The notes beneath the pieces are model-generated. The model had not been told where the DNA came from. It ran no database searches and worked only from the letters and a program-made list of their open reading frames with translations. From positions 1 through 64,000 of the forward strand of contig DATGCX010000424.1 in assembly GCA_035311445.1 (NCBI GenBank): 64,000 nt of DNA. Reading direction: 5' to 3'. Origin of the DNA: JAJPKK01 sp035311445 (lineage in GTDB: Bacteria > Pseudomonadota > Alphaproteobacteria > Rhizobiales > Xanthobacteraceae). Positions 1 to 7,526 of the stretch are shown here, piece after piece. Both the position numbers and the translations under genes were made by a program. Every line of letters begins with the position of its first letter. Position 1 is the stretch's first letter.

Positions 1-714
1 CAGGGCGAGCTGCTCTATCGGACCGCCCACGAAGTGTTCATGAAGCTCGAGTCTGCGCGCGCCAAATTGACCGACAGCCGCGAGCGCCCGAATGGCGATC
101 TCAAGATCACCACCACGGTCGGCATCGGAGTGCATTGGCTGACGCCGCGGCTCGGCGAATTCGGAGAACTCTATCCGGACATCCGCATCACGCTCATCAC
201 CACCGACGAGGAACTCGATCTTGCGATGCGCGAGGCCGATGTCGCCATCCGTCTGCGGCAGCCGACCCAACCCGACCTGATCCAGCGCAAGCTGTTTTCG
301 GTGCGCTTCCACGCCTTCGCGTCGCCGGAATACCTCAAGCGCTTCGGCACGCCGCGCTCTCATGAAGAGCTCGACAAGCATCATCTCCTGGTGTTGGGCG
401 GTCACGTGCCGCAGTACCTGCAAAATACCCGCTGGCTGGTGGACGTCGGCCGCAACGGCAAGGGCCCGCGCAGCCCGCACCTCGTCATCAATAATATCAT
501 CGGCATTCTGCGCGCCTGTCAGGCCGGGCTCGGCATCGCCATGCTGCCTGATTACATCGTCGAAGAGGATGGCGGGCTGGTGCAGCTGTTCGGCGAATCC
601 GAGACCATCGCGCTCGACGCCTACTTCGTCTATCCGGAGGAACTTAAGTCGGTAGCCCGGGTACAGGCATTTCGCGATTTCCTGGTCAGCAAAGCGCAAC
701 GCTGGAATTATTGA
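1..714 (+). CDS. LysR-family transcriptional regulator, 5' end outside the window
   Basis: The reading frame is open from base 1 and stops at 712-714, so this is the C-terminal part of a longer protein. The visible part starts in the linker helix after a DNA-binding domain (GELLYRTAHEVF) and continues through a periplasmic-binding-like effector domain (TVGIGVHWLTPRL, then LITTDEELDLAMREADVAIR, then LACQAGLGIAMLPDYIV-type segments). This is the usual LysR type 1 regulator layout. The helix-turn-helix lies upstream. LysR proteins often control a neighbouring gene; the acetamidase downstream lies on the same strand, so a link is possible but unproven. The effector is unknown. Confidence 0.88.
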   Translation, partial: QGELLYRTAHEVFMKLESARAKLTDSRERPNGDLKITTTVGIGVHWLTPRLGEFGELYPDIRITLITTDEELDLAMREADVAIRLRQPTQPDLIQRKLFSVRFHAFASPEYLKRFGTPRSHEELDKHHLLVLGGHVPQYLQNTRWLVDVGRNGKGPRSPHLVINNIIGILRACQAGLGIAMLPDYIVEEDGGLVQLFGESETIALDAYFVYPEELKSVARVQAFRDFLVSKAQRWNY

Positions 715-722
715 CATACGGC

Positions 723-810
723 GTAGGGTGGGTTGAGCGGAAGCGAAAACCACCGCCCCGCAGTAGGGGAGCGGCCCACGGTGGGTTTCGCTGAGCTCAA
801 CCCACCCTAC
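723..810. repeat. REP-like palindrome, GTAGGGTGGG type
   Basis: A perfect 16-bp inverted repeat (GTAGGGTGGGTTGAGC at 723-738, its complement at 795-810) surrounds a partly self-complementary centre. It fills the gap between the LysR gene and the amidase gene. The same core recurs at 5019-5179, and a related core at 58901-59006. The element could form a large hairpin in the readthrough transcript. Confidence 0.8.
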
Positions 811-833
811 GATCGAGCAGTGGCAAATCCGAC

Positions 834-1778
834 ATGACGACACGTGTAGACGCAAGCGCCACGACGGTGCACTGGGGCTATCTCGATTCTGCGCTGAAGC
901 CGGTCGCAACGATCGACAGCGGAGACATGGTGACAATCTCGACCGTATCCGGTCCGCCCGAGGCACTGCCGCCGCCGCCTGCCATCATTCCGCAAGCGCT
1001 CTACGACATTCACAACGCCAAGACGCGGCGGATGCTTCCCGGGCACATGTGCACCGGGCCGATCGCGGTGCGCGGTGCCAGGCTTGGCCAGGTCCTGCAG
1101 GTCGATATCGAGGACATTGCGCTGCATTACGACTGGGGCTACACCGCCTGCCGCCCGCTGAGAGGTGCTTTGCCGCATGATTTTGCCGAACCGCACATGA
1201 TCCATGTTGCGCTCGAACGCAATCGCATGGTCGGCAGGTTGCCGTGGGGCACTGAAATTCCGCTGCGGCCGTTCTTCGGCGTCATGGCAAATGCTCCGCC
1301 GCGCGCCTGGGGCACGGTGTCGAGCATCCAGCCGCGCCAGTTCGGCGGCAACATGGACAACAAGGAACTGATCGCTGGCACCACGCTCTATCTGCCGGTG
1401 TTCATCGAGAATGCGCTGTTCTCGGTCGGCGACGGGCACGGCGCCCAGGGCGACGGTGAGGTCTGTGTCAATGCAATCGAGACCGGCCTGATCGGCCGCT
1501 TTCGCCTTACCGTGCGCGACGACATGAAACTGACCTGGCCGATGGCCGACACCCCGACACACCTCATCACCATGGCATTCGATCCCGACCTTGACGATTG
1601 CGTGGTGGTGGCGCTGCGGGCGATGCTCGACCTGATCGAGGCGCGCACCACGCTCAAGCGCCACGAGGCCTACATGCTTGCGAGCCTGGTGGCCGATCTG
1701 CGGATCACGCAGGTGGTGAACGAGCACAAGGGTGTGCATGTGATGCTGGAGAAGCAGTATTTGCAGCCCGCGCGGTGA
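834..1778 (+). CDS. Acetamidase/formamidase family protein
   Basis: This 314-residue protein matches the FmdA/AmdA family, which hydrolyses short amides such as formamide or acetamide to ammonia and the carboxylic acid. Family features visible are the early TIDSGDMVTISTVSG strand, the LPGHMCTGPIAVRGA segment, the GYTACRPLRGALP stretch, the central RQFGGNMDNKEL motif, and the VGDGHGAQGDGEVC metal/active-site region. The length is slightly shorter than many family members. It lies 120 bp after the LysR gene on the same strand, separated by a palindrome. The exact substrate cannot be read from the sequence. Confidence 0.88.
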   Translation: MTTRVDASATTVHWGYLDSALKPVATIDSGDMVTISTVSGPPEALPPPPAIIPQALYDIHNAKTRRMLPGHMCTGPIAVRGARLGQVLQVDIEDIALHYDWGYTACRPLRGALPHDFAEPHMIHVALERNRMVGRLPWGTEIPLRPFFGVMANAPPRAWGTVSSIQPRQFGGNMDNKELIAGTTLYLPVFIENALFSVGDGHGAQGDGEVCVNAIETGLIGRFRLTVRDDMKLTWPMADTPTHLITMAFDPDLDDCVVVALRAMLDLIEARTTLKRHEAYMLASLVADLRITQVVNEHKGVHVMLEKQYLQPAR

Positions 1779-1996
1779 GTCTGAACCGAGCTTCTCGGCC
1801 CGCCCAGAACGGTGGTAAGATGGGATTTGCGTTACCGACGCGCGGTAACCGGTCGGAATGCGCCGAAATGGCGCGGCGATCACGGGCCGGTTCCCACAAG
1901 TGTGACTTGCGGGTGATAGCCTCGGTGGTGATGGTATTCGCGCGTAGCCAGAAACCAGGACTCACGAGGGACTAAACGTTTCGAGGAGCAACCCCC

Positions 1997-2962
1997 ATGC
2001 ACATCATGCGCCGCCGCGGATGGGAATTGCCGGAGCATATGGCGACTCCCGAGCATCTGTTCTTCGATCGACGCGCTTTCCTGCTCGGCACAGGTGCGAC
2101 CGCGGTTGCGCTTTCGCCTGCCGCCGCCATGGCACAGCGGATAGCCGATCTGCCGGATCCGACGAGCGATCTCTATCCGGCGAAGCACAATGAGAAGTTC
2201 AGCCTCGATCGCCCGATCACCGACGAGGCGATCAATATCAATTACAACAATTTCTATGAATTCGGCTCGTCGAAATCGATCATGCGCGCTGCGCAGGCCC
2301 TCAAGTTGCGACCTTGGACCGTCAAGGTCGACGGGATGGTCGAAAACCCGCAGGAAATCGGCATCGACGACCTGATTCGCAAGATGCCGCTGGAAGAGCG
2401 GCTCTACCGCCATCGCTGCGTCGAAGCCTGGGGCATGGCAATCCCTTGGAGCGGGTTCCCGCTCGCCAAGCTCGTCGAGTTCGCCAAGCCCACATCGTCC
2501 GCCAAATACGTGCGGATGGAAACCTTCCTCGACAAGACTATGGCATCCGGCCAGCGCGCCAGCTGGTATCCATGGCCCTATGTCGAGGGCGTCACCATGG
2601 CCGAGGCCATGAACGATCTTGCCTTCATGGTGACCGGTGCCTACGGCAAGCCGGTATCGAAATCCCAGGGTGCGCCGCTGCGGCTGGCGCTGCCGTGGAA
2701 ATACGGCTTCAAGTCCATCAAGTCGATTACGCGGGTGACGTTTACGGACCAGCGGCCCAAGACCTTCTGGGAGGCCCTTCAGGCGTCCGAATATGGCTTC
2801 TGGGCCAACGTCAATCCCCAGGTACCCCATCCGCGCTGGAGCCAAGCCACCGAGCAGGTGATCGGGACCAGCGAACGTCGTCCGACTCTTCTGTTCAACG
2901 GCTACGGCGAATACGTGGCCGACCTCTACAAGGATTTGAAGGGCGAGCGGCTGTGGGCCTAA
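1997..2962 (+). CDS. msrP: Protein-methionine-sulfoxide reductase catalytic subunit MsrP (YedY-like molybdoenzyme)
   Basis: This 321-residue protein is a periplasmic molybdopterin enzyme that repairs oxidised methionine in envelope proteins. A twin-arginine export signal is present (RR at 25-26, then FLLGTGA and a hydrophobic run ending AMA). The molybdenum-ligand cysteine is Cys141 in RHRCVEAWGM. Conserved blocks follow: GFPLAKLVEF, MASGQRASWYPWPYVEG, GAPLRLALPWKYGFKSIKSI and the C-terminal NPQVPHPRWSQATEQ. A good ribosome site (GAGGAG) precedes the chosen ATG, but Met15 would give a more typical Tat n-region. The haem-binding membrane partner MsrQ, often the next gene, is absent here. Confidence 0.93.
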   Translation: MHIMRRRGWELPEHMATPEHLFFDRRAFLLGTGATAVALSPAAAMAQRIADLPDPTSDLYPAKHNEKFSLDRPITDEAININYNNFYEFGSSKSIMRAAQALKLRPWTVKVDGMVENPQEIGIDDLIRKMPLEERLYRHRCVEAWGMAIPWSGFPLAKLVEFAKPTSSAKYVRMETFLDKTMASGQRASWYPWPYVEGVTMAEAMNDLAFMVTGAYGKPVSKSQGAPLRLALPWKYGFKSIKSITRVTFTDQRPKTFWEALQASEYGFWANVNPQVPHPRWSQATEQVIGTSERRPTLLFNGYGEYVADLYKDLKGERLWA

Positions 2963-2963
2963 C

Positions 2964-3015
2964 GGAGCGCGGGCGTCCCGCCCGCTTTTTTTGCGGGCGA
3001 GCACGCCCGCGCTCC
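2964..3015. terminator. Bidirectional terminator-like hairpin between convergent genes
   Basis: A 13-bp perfect inverted repeat (GGAGCGCGGGCGT at 2964-2976, complement at 3003-3015) encloses a second GCCCGC/GCGGGC stem around a run of seven T. It lies between the convergent ends of msrP and the SDR gene and probably ends transcription from at least one side. Confidence 0.65.
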
Positions 3016-3017
3016 AT

Positions 3018-3806
3018 CTAAATCACCGCCGCGGCACCGCCGTCCACGTTCCACGCGCAACCTGTCACGAAACTCGCCCGTTCCGAGGCAAGGAACGCCA
3101 CCACAGCGCCCACCTCACGGCCTTCGCCCATGCGACCAAGCGGGACGCGGCTGACACGCTGCGCCCGCACCTCGGCTTCAGACTTTCCGGCGCGCGCCGC
3201 CTCAGCCCGGATCGTTTCGTCGAGCCGCTCCGATCGGATGACGCTCGGGATCACGGCGTTGATGAGCACATTGTCCCGCGCCAGCTCGTTGGCGAGCGCC
3301 TTGATCAGATTGAGGATGGCGGCATTGTTGAGCCCGACCGACACTGCCGCCTGCTGAGGCTGGCGTGCCGCGCCGCCCAGCACGTTGATGATGCGCCCCC
3401 ATTGGCGTTGGCGCATCAGCGGCGTGGCGATGCGGATGCAACGCGCCGTCCCGTTCAGCTTGTCGTCGAACATCTTTGACCACTTCGCATCGTCCAACGA
3501 AAAGAAATCACCGCGGCCGATCACGGCGGCGCAATTTACCAGGATGTCGAGGCGGCCGAACTCCGCCATCGTGCGGGCAAACACGGTGTGAACCGCGGCG
3601 GGGTCGTTGAGATCGCCCGGCGCCCCGACGAGGCGACCCTTGGCGTGCGCCATGAGGGCGACGCAGGCGGCCGCGTTGCGTTCCGCATCCCTGCTGACCG
3701 CGATTACATGCGCACCTTCGGCCGCAAGCTCGGCTGCACACGCATTGCCGATGCCCCGGCTGGCGCCCGTGACGATCGCGACGCGACCTGAAAGACCGAG
3801 GTCCAT
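3018..3806 (-). CDS. SDR-fold protein lacking the classical catalytic residues
   Basis: The 262-residue protein has a clear Rossmann fold of the short-chain dehydrogenase/reductase family: nucleotide motif TGASRGIG at 13-20, LDILVN at 87-91, and a C-terminal FVTGCAWNVDGG. The active-site region is abnormal. In place of YxxxK, residues 157-161 read VGLNN, and the usual catalytic serine near 144 is glycine. Tyr, Lys and Ser are all missing, while the following helix (AAILNLIKALANELA) is intact. It may bind NAD(P) without classical oxidoreduction, or use a different chemistry. It is three bases from the LVIVD-repeat gene upstream on the same strand, which suggests an operon. Confidence 0.85.
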   Translation of the reverse strand: MDLGLSGRVAIVTGASRGIGNACAAELAAEGAHVIAVSRDAERNAAACVALMAHAKGRLVGAPGDLNDPAAVHTVFARTMAEFGRLDILVNCAAVIGRGDFFSLDDAKWSKMFDDKLNGTARCIRIATPLMRQRQWGRIINVLGGAARQPQQAAVSVGLNNAAILNLIKALANELARDNVLINAVIPSVIRSERLDETIRAEAARAGKSEAEVRAQRVSRVPLGRMGEGREVGAVVAFLASERASFVTGCAWNVDGGAAAVI

Positions 3807-3809
3807 AAC

Positions 3810-4991
3810 CTATCCGGTGTACTCCAGAATATGCATCCCGGCGCCGGCGCGGTCGATCAGGTAGATGCGGCCGTGTTCATCGGCGCCGATGTCATTTGAT
3901 TGGATGGCGTCCTGGCCGTCGGGACGTTCCGGCACATAGCAGCCGATCTCCTTCGGCCGCAGCACGTCGCTCACATCGACGGCGCGTAGCCCCGCGTTGA
4001 AATAGGTGAGGAACACGATGTTGGCCCACGGACCTTCGGTCGTGATGTTTTCCAGGATGTTGTGAGCGCCGAAGCGGCCAGGGCGATTGAAGTATTTGTC
4101 GCGATCCGGAAAGAACGTCGCGATCGGGATTGGGTTGGTCTCGTGGCGTGCATCGACAATCCACATGAACTGGCTGTCCCAGTATTTCTGCTTGGCGCGC
4201 GCCTCGTCGGTGACCACGAGATACGGCTTGTTGCCGATCGGCCAACAGGTGTGGGTGGAGCCCGGGAACGGCGGCGACCATTGCATGTGGCCGACGAGCT
4301 GCATGTTGCGCAGATCGGTGCAGTCGATGATCGAGATGCCGCCGCCCCACCACGCGCAATACATGCGGTTGCCGCGGATCATGGGTGGCCCGTGGAGCGT
4401 GATGGCGCTTTCGGCGGGCATCGGATCATTGCCCTCGCCGGCGCCTTCGGTCTTCTGCCACGGCAGGCCCCAGATGCTGACGACTTCCGGCTTGAGCGGA
4501 TCGCGGATGTCGAGGGTCCAGATCACCCGCTTGTTCCATCCCGGCGCGTCGTTGGGCAGGAAGGCCATGCCACGCTTGTTGTCCACGCCGAAGCGGTGCG
4601 GGCCGCTCCCGGGCGTGTCGTAGAATCCGACTTCGCGCGGCTGGTCGGGCTTGCTGATATCGAAGATGAACAGCCCGGCGCGGGCGTTCTTGCCCTTGTC
4701 GCCGACCAGCCGTTCAGAATTTACGTAGAGATGTTGATCGCCGACGATGCGCACCTTGTGGCAATGAACGCCGGGCGGTGCGCGAAATTCGTAGACTTTT
4801 TTCGGGTTGCGCGGGTCGCGCACGTCATGGGCCGTAAAGCCTTCCGGCCCGTTGTAGCTCGCACCGCCGACCGCACCCACATAGGCGTAGCCTTTGTGGA
4901 CCTCGACGATGCTGCCGCCGCCCCAGGCGGCGCTGCGGTCATGCCCGAGCAGTTTGAACCCATTCGCTTCCTCGGGTTGGCGTGAAGTCAT
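3810..4991 (-). CDS. LVIVD-repeat beta-propeller protein
   Basis: The protein is 393 residues from the chosen start. It is built of repeats of the form xLxVxDxxxPxxPxxxG: AHDVRDPRNPKKV, LFIFDISKPDQPREV, TLDIRDPLKPEVV, IIDCTDLRNMQLV, WIVDARHETNPIPI and AVDVSDVLRPKEI. This gives about six blades of an LVIVD/YVTN-like propeller. There is no convincing signal peptide. The frame is open for 52 codons further upstream, but only the ATG at 4991 has a strong ribosome site (GGGAGAA), and the upstream part runs into a palindrome. Its function is unknown; the neighbours suggest a shared pathway with the SDR and ThDP enzymes. Confidence 0.8.
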   Translation of the reverse strand: MTSRQPEEANGFKLLGHDRSAAWGGGSIVEVHKGYAYVGAVGGASYNGPEGFTAHDVRDPRNPKKVYEFRAPPGVHCHKVRIVGDQHLYVNSERLVGDKGKNARAGLFIFDISKPDQPREVGFYDTPGSGPHRFGVDNKRGMAFLPNDAPGWNKRVIWTLDIRDPLKPEVVSIWGLPWQKTEGAGEGNDPMPAESAITLHGPPMIRGNRMYCAWWGGGISIIDCTDLRNMQLVGHMQWSPPFPGSTHTCWPIGNKPYLVVTDEARAKQKYWDSQFMWIVDARHETNPIPIATFFPDRDKYFNRPGRFGAHNILENITTEGPWANIVFLTYFNAGLRAVDVSDVLRPKEIGCYVPERPDGQDAIQSNDIGADEHGRIYLIDRAGAGMHILEYTG

Positions 4992-5018
4992 GCGTGTTTC
5001 TCCCTTGTGAATCTTTAG

Positions 5019-5179
5019 CGTAGGGTGGGCAAATCGCCGGGCACTGCAATCGTAATTGCGCGATCTGCATGCGCGATTTGCCCACGCGGTTGAACCGCGA
5101 GGGCGGACCGCGTGGGCAACGCGCCCGCTCGCTCCATGAGTTTGCAAGGACTTAGCATAGGCGCGTTGCCCACCCTACG
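5019..5179. repeat. REP-like palindrome, GTAGGGTGGG type
   Basis: Outer arms CGTAGGGTGGGCAA (5019-5032) and its complement (5166-5179) pair perfectly. An internal pair GGGCAAATCGC (5028-5038) and its complement (5073-5083) makes the element compound. It fills the gap between the ThDP enzyme gene and the LVIVD gene. It is longer than the copy at 723-810. Confidence 0.8.
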
Positions 5180-5204
5180 TGCTGCGACCTCCTTGGAATG
5201 CATA

Positions 5205-7004
5205 TCAATTCGGCCGATAGCGCCCGCCGATGGCGGGTCGGCTCTGGCCGAGACCAGGCAGCTCCCAGACGCCGGCCCCGCCCGGATTGCGGTCGGCACT
5301 GATATGCGCATCGATCAGATAGGGCCGTCCGGCCGCGATGCCGGCCCGCACAGCGTCACCTAAATCGCCGGCGCGGTCGATGCGCACGCCGTCGATACCG
5401 GCAGACCGCGCCATGGCGGCGAAGTCCGGGTTAAAGGGCTGACCGGTGTCCGGGTGCCTGAAGTCGGTTGCAAGCTCGCGGCCGTCGAGATAGCCGCGCT
5501 GCAGGCCGCGGATCGATGCGTAGGCGTAGTTGTTCCACACTACCCAGACCACGGGGATCTTGTATTCGACCGCGGTGCCGAGCACGCTCGCATGCATGAA
5601 GAATGCTCCGTCGCCGCACACCGATACGCACGGCCGGTTGGGCGCCGCGAGCTTGGCCCCGAGCGCACCAGCGACGCCAAAGCCCATGGGGCCGAAACCC
5701 ATAGAGCCGATCAGCGAGTCCGGCCGCCGCGGCTTACAGTATTGCAAGAGCCAGTTATGATGAACGCCGATGTCGCTAACCAGGATCGTGTCGGCCGGCA
5801 GCGCCTTATCGATCTCATGGACGGCACGCTGCGGATTGATCGGCGAAGCGTCGTCTATGAACCCGGGCGCCACGAACGCCTCCCACTCCTTGCGATAGCC
5901 CGCGATGACGTCGAGCCATTTCGCGCGGGCTGTGGCGCATTCGCCAACATCCCTGCGCGCGTCGAGTTCGCCGAGGACCTGGCGCAGGAATGTGCGTACA
6001 TCGGCCATCAGGCCGAGCGCGACCGGATAATTGCGGCCGATCTCGTCGGGATCAATGTCCACATGAATGAGCTTCGTCGGCGGGATGGTGAAGGAATAGC
6101 CGGGAAGCCACGAGCTGGAGGTGCGGTCGTCGAAGCGCACGCCGAGCGCCAGCAGGACATCGGCCTGCCGCGCCGCGTGGTTGGCCTGATAGGGCCCGTT
6201 GCGGGCGACGATGCCAAGCGCCAGCGGGTGCTGAGTGTCGAAGCCGCCAAAGCCGCTCGCTGAAGCTGCGACCGGAATCTGCAGCCTTTCGGCCAATGTC
6301 TTGAGGTCCGCTGCGGCGCCGCCATATTTGACACCCTGGCCAATCAGGATCACGGGCCGCTCGGCCGAAAGCAGCATGTTGACGGCCTTTTTCACGCCCT
6401 CCGGATCGGCGCCGCAGCGGCACGAGATATTGGCGCTCCAATCCTCTGGTTTCGGGGTCTCTTCGGCAGCAGCTTCCCGGAACACGTCGAAGGGCACGTC
6501 GAGCACCACCGGTCCCGGCCGACCCGTCACCATGGTCTTCCAGGCCTGGCGTACTGCAAGCGGCACCATCTCGCCGCGGGTCGGCTGGAACACGCGCTTG
6601 CAATAGGCCCGCACCGTTGATGGGTAATCCGCCTGGTAATGGCGATAAAGCTCCTGGAACGCGCCGCGGTTGAACTGGCTGGTCGGGATGTTGCCTGTCA
6701 CGGCCAGGAACGGCACGGAATCGAGAAACGAGTTGCCGAGCGCGATCGGCAGATTGGCGGAGCCCGGCCCGCACGACGTAAAGGTCGCGGTCGGCTGACC
6801 CGATACCCGGTAGTAGACGTCCGCCATGAAGCCCGCGACGGTTTCGTGGTGGACCGAGATGGTCTTGATGTCGGCGGAGCGCTCGTAAAGCGCGTCTATG
6901 AACTGAATATTGCCGTGGCCGCACAGCCCGAACGCATAAGGCACCTTCTGGCGGATCAGGTAATCGACGATCACCTGGGCGCCGGTGAGCATGTTCTTGG
7001 GCAT
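5205..7004 (-). CDS. Thiamine-diphosphate-dependent enzyme, acetolactate-synthase-like
   Basis: The 599-residue protein has the three-domain layout of the acetolactate synthase / oxo-acid decarboxylase superfamily. The N-terminal pyrimidine-binding domain includes the activating Glu in SVHHETVAGFMADVYYR. The middle domain contains PVILIGQGVKYGGA. The C-terminal cofactor domain has the GDGAFFMH...WNNYAY thiamine motif. A strong ribosome site (GGAGGAG) precedes the ATG. The family also includes benzoylformate decarboxylase, sulfoacetaldehyde acetyltransferase and others, so the substrate is not assigned. No acetolactate synthase small subunit lies nearby, which argues against a biosynthetic IlvB. 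Confidence 0.85.
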   Translation of the reverse strand: MPKNMLTGAQVIVDYLIRQKVPYAFGLCGHGNIQFIDALYERSADIKTISVHHETVAGFMADVYYRVSGQPTATFTSCGPGSANLPIALGNSFLDSVPFLAVTGNIPTSQFNRGAFQELYRHYQADYPSTVRAYCKRVFQPTRGEMVPLAVRQAWKTMVTGRPGPVVLDVPFDVFREAAAEETPKPEDWSANISCRCGADPEGVKKAVNMLLSAERPVILIGQGVKYGGAAADLKTLAERLQIPVAASASGFGGFDTQHPLALGIVARNGPYQANHAARQADVLLALGVRFDDRTSSSWLPGYSFTIPPTKLIHVDIDPDEIGRNYPVALGLMADVRTFLRQVLGELDARRDVGECATARAKWLDVIAGYRKEWEAFVAPGFIDDASPINPQRAVHEIDKALPADTILVSDIGVHHNWLLQYCKPRRPDSLIGSMGFGPMGFGVAGALGAKLAAPNRPCVSVCGDGAFFMHASVLGTAVEYKIPVVWVVWNNYAYASIRGLQRGYLDGRELATDFRHPDTGQPFNPDFAAMARSAGIDGVRIDRAGDLGDAVRAGIAAGRPYLIDAHISADRNPGGAGVWELPGLGQSRPAIGGRYRPN

Positions 7005-7326
7005 GGGGTGCTCCTCCGGGGTCGCTTTCTTGTAGATGGCATTGGGGCGCGGTCAATCCCGCAAGGATTCGGGTCGGTCCGGGATCTGGCTGATTTGGAC
7101 CGACACGTTGATGTTGCGGAGGAATTTTGCATCAGTTCGTTTCCACAAAATCATGCGCGATCGCGCCTGGCTTTGGCCGACGCTGGCATTCGCGAGGGAT
7201 CTGTTTGTCGGAATATATTCCTATATCGTGAAGACCTGCCGCAGATCGATTGATGCGGAATCCACTGTCGGACGGGTGTTCTGGCGCTAATGGCTTAAAT
7301 CCAGTCTCCCGCGGCTTCATCGACAA
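7005..7326. other. Intergenic region upstream of the ThDP enzyme gene
   Basis: I see no credible gene in this 322-bp stretch. It contains the promoter side of the minus-strand ThDP gene and runs into a degraded toxin-antitoxin locus on its right. Confidence 0.6.
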
Positions 7327-7386
7327 ATGTCGGGCACCCATGCCGAATACGACCGCATCGACGCCCTGACCGTATCGCAGTTTTGA
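7327..7386 (+). pseudogene. C-terminal remnant of a HigB-type toxin
   Basis: The in-frame end reads GTHAEYDRIDALTVSQF followed by a stop. This resembles the C-terminus of HigB-type mRNA interferases, which typically end with a GTHxxYDxID segment. The upstream part of the gene is not recognisable, and a stop lies in frame at 7288. The fragment sits 11 bp before an antitoxin remnant, in the normal toxin-then-antitoxin order. Confidence 0.6.
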
Positions 7387-7397
7387 TAGAACAACCC

Positions 7398-7526
7398 ATG
7401 GACATCCGGCCGATTCGTACTGACGAAGATCGCCGAGCAGCGCTCGCCGCGATCGACGCCTGCTGGGGTGCGCCGGAGGGCACCGAGATTCCGCCGCCGC
7501 GCTGTGATGAAAAACCGATCGCTTAA
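7398..7526 (+). pseudogene. N-terminal remnant of a HigA-type antitoxin
   Basis: The 42-residue frame begins MDIRPIRTDEDRRAALAAID, the typical start of the COG5499 HigA antitoxin family, followed by WGAPEGTE. It then diverges and stops, so the helix-turn-helix and the rest are missing. Its stop codon lies within the stop of the converging MFS gene (7523-7526). With the HigB fragment upstream this is a decayed higBA pair. Confidence 0.65.

Noticed and set aside
807..1883. 358-codon minus-strand open frame opposite the acetamidase gene
   Set aside because: High-GC shadow of the real gene; the translation is His/Arg-rich with no motif.
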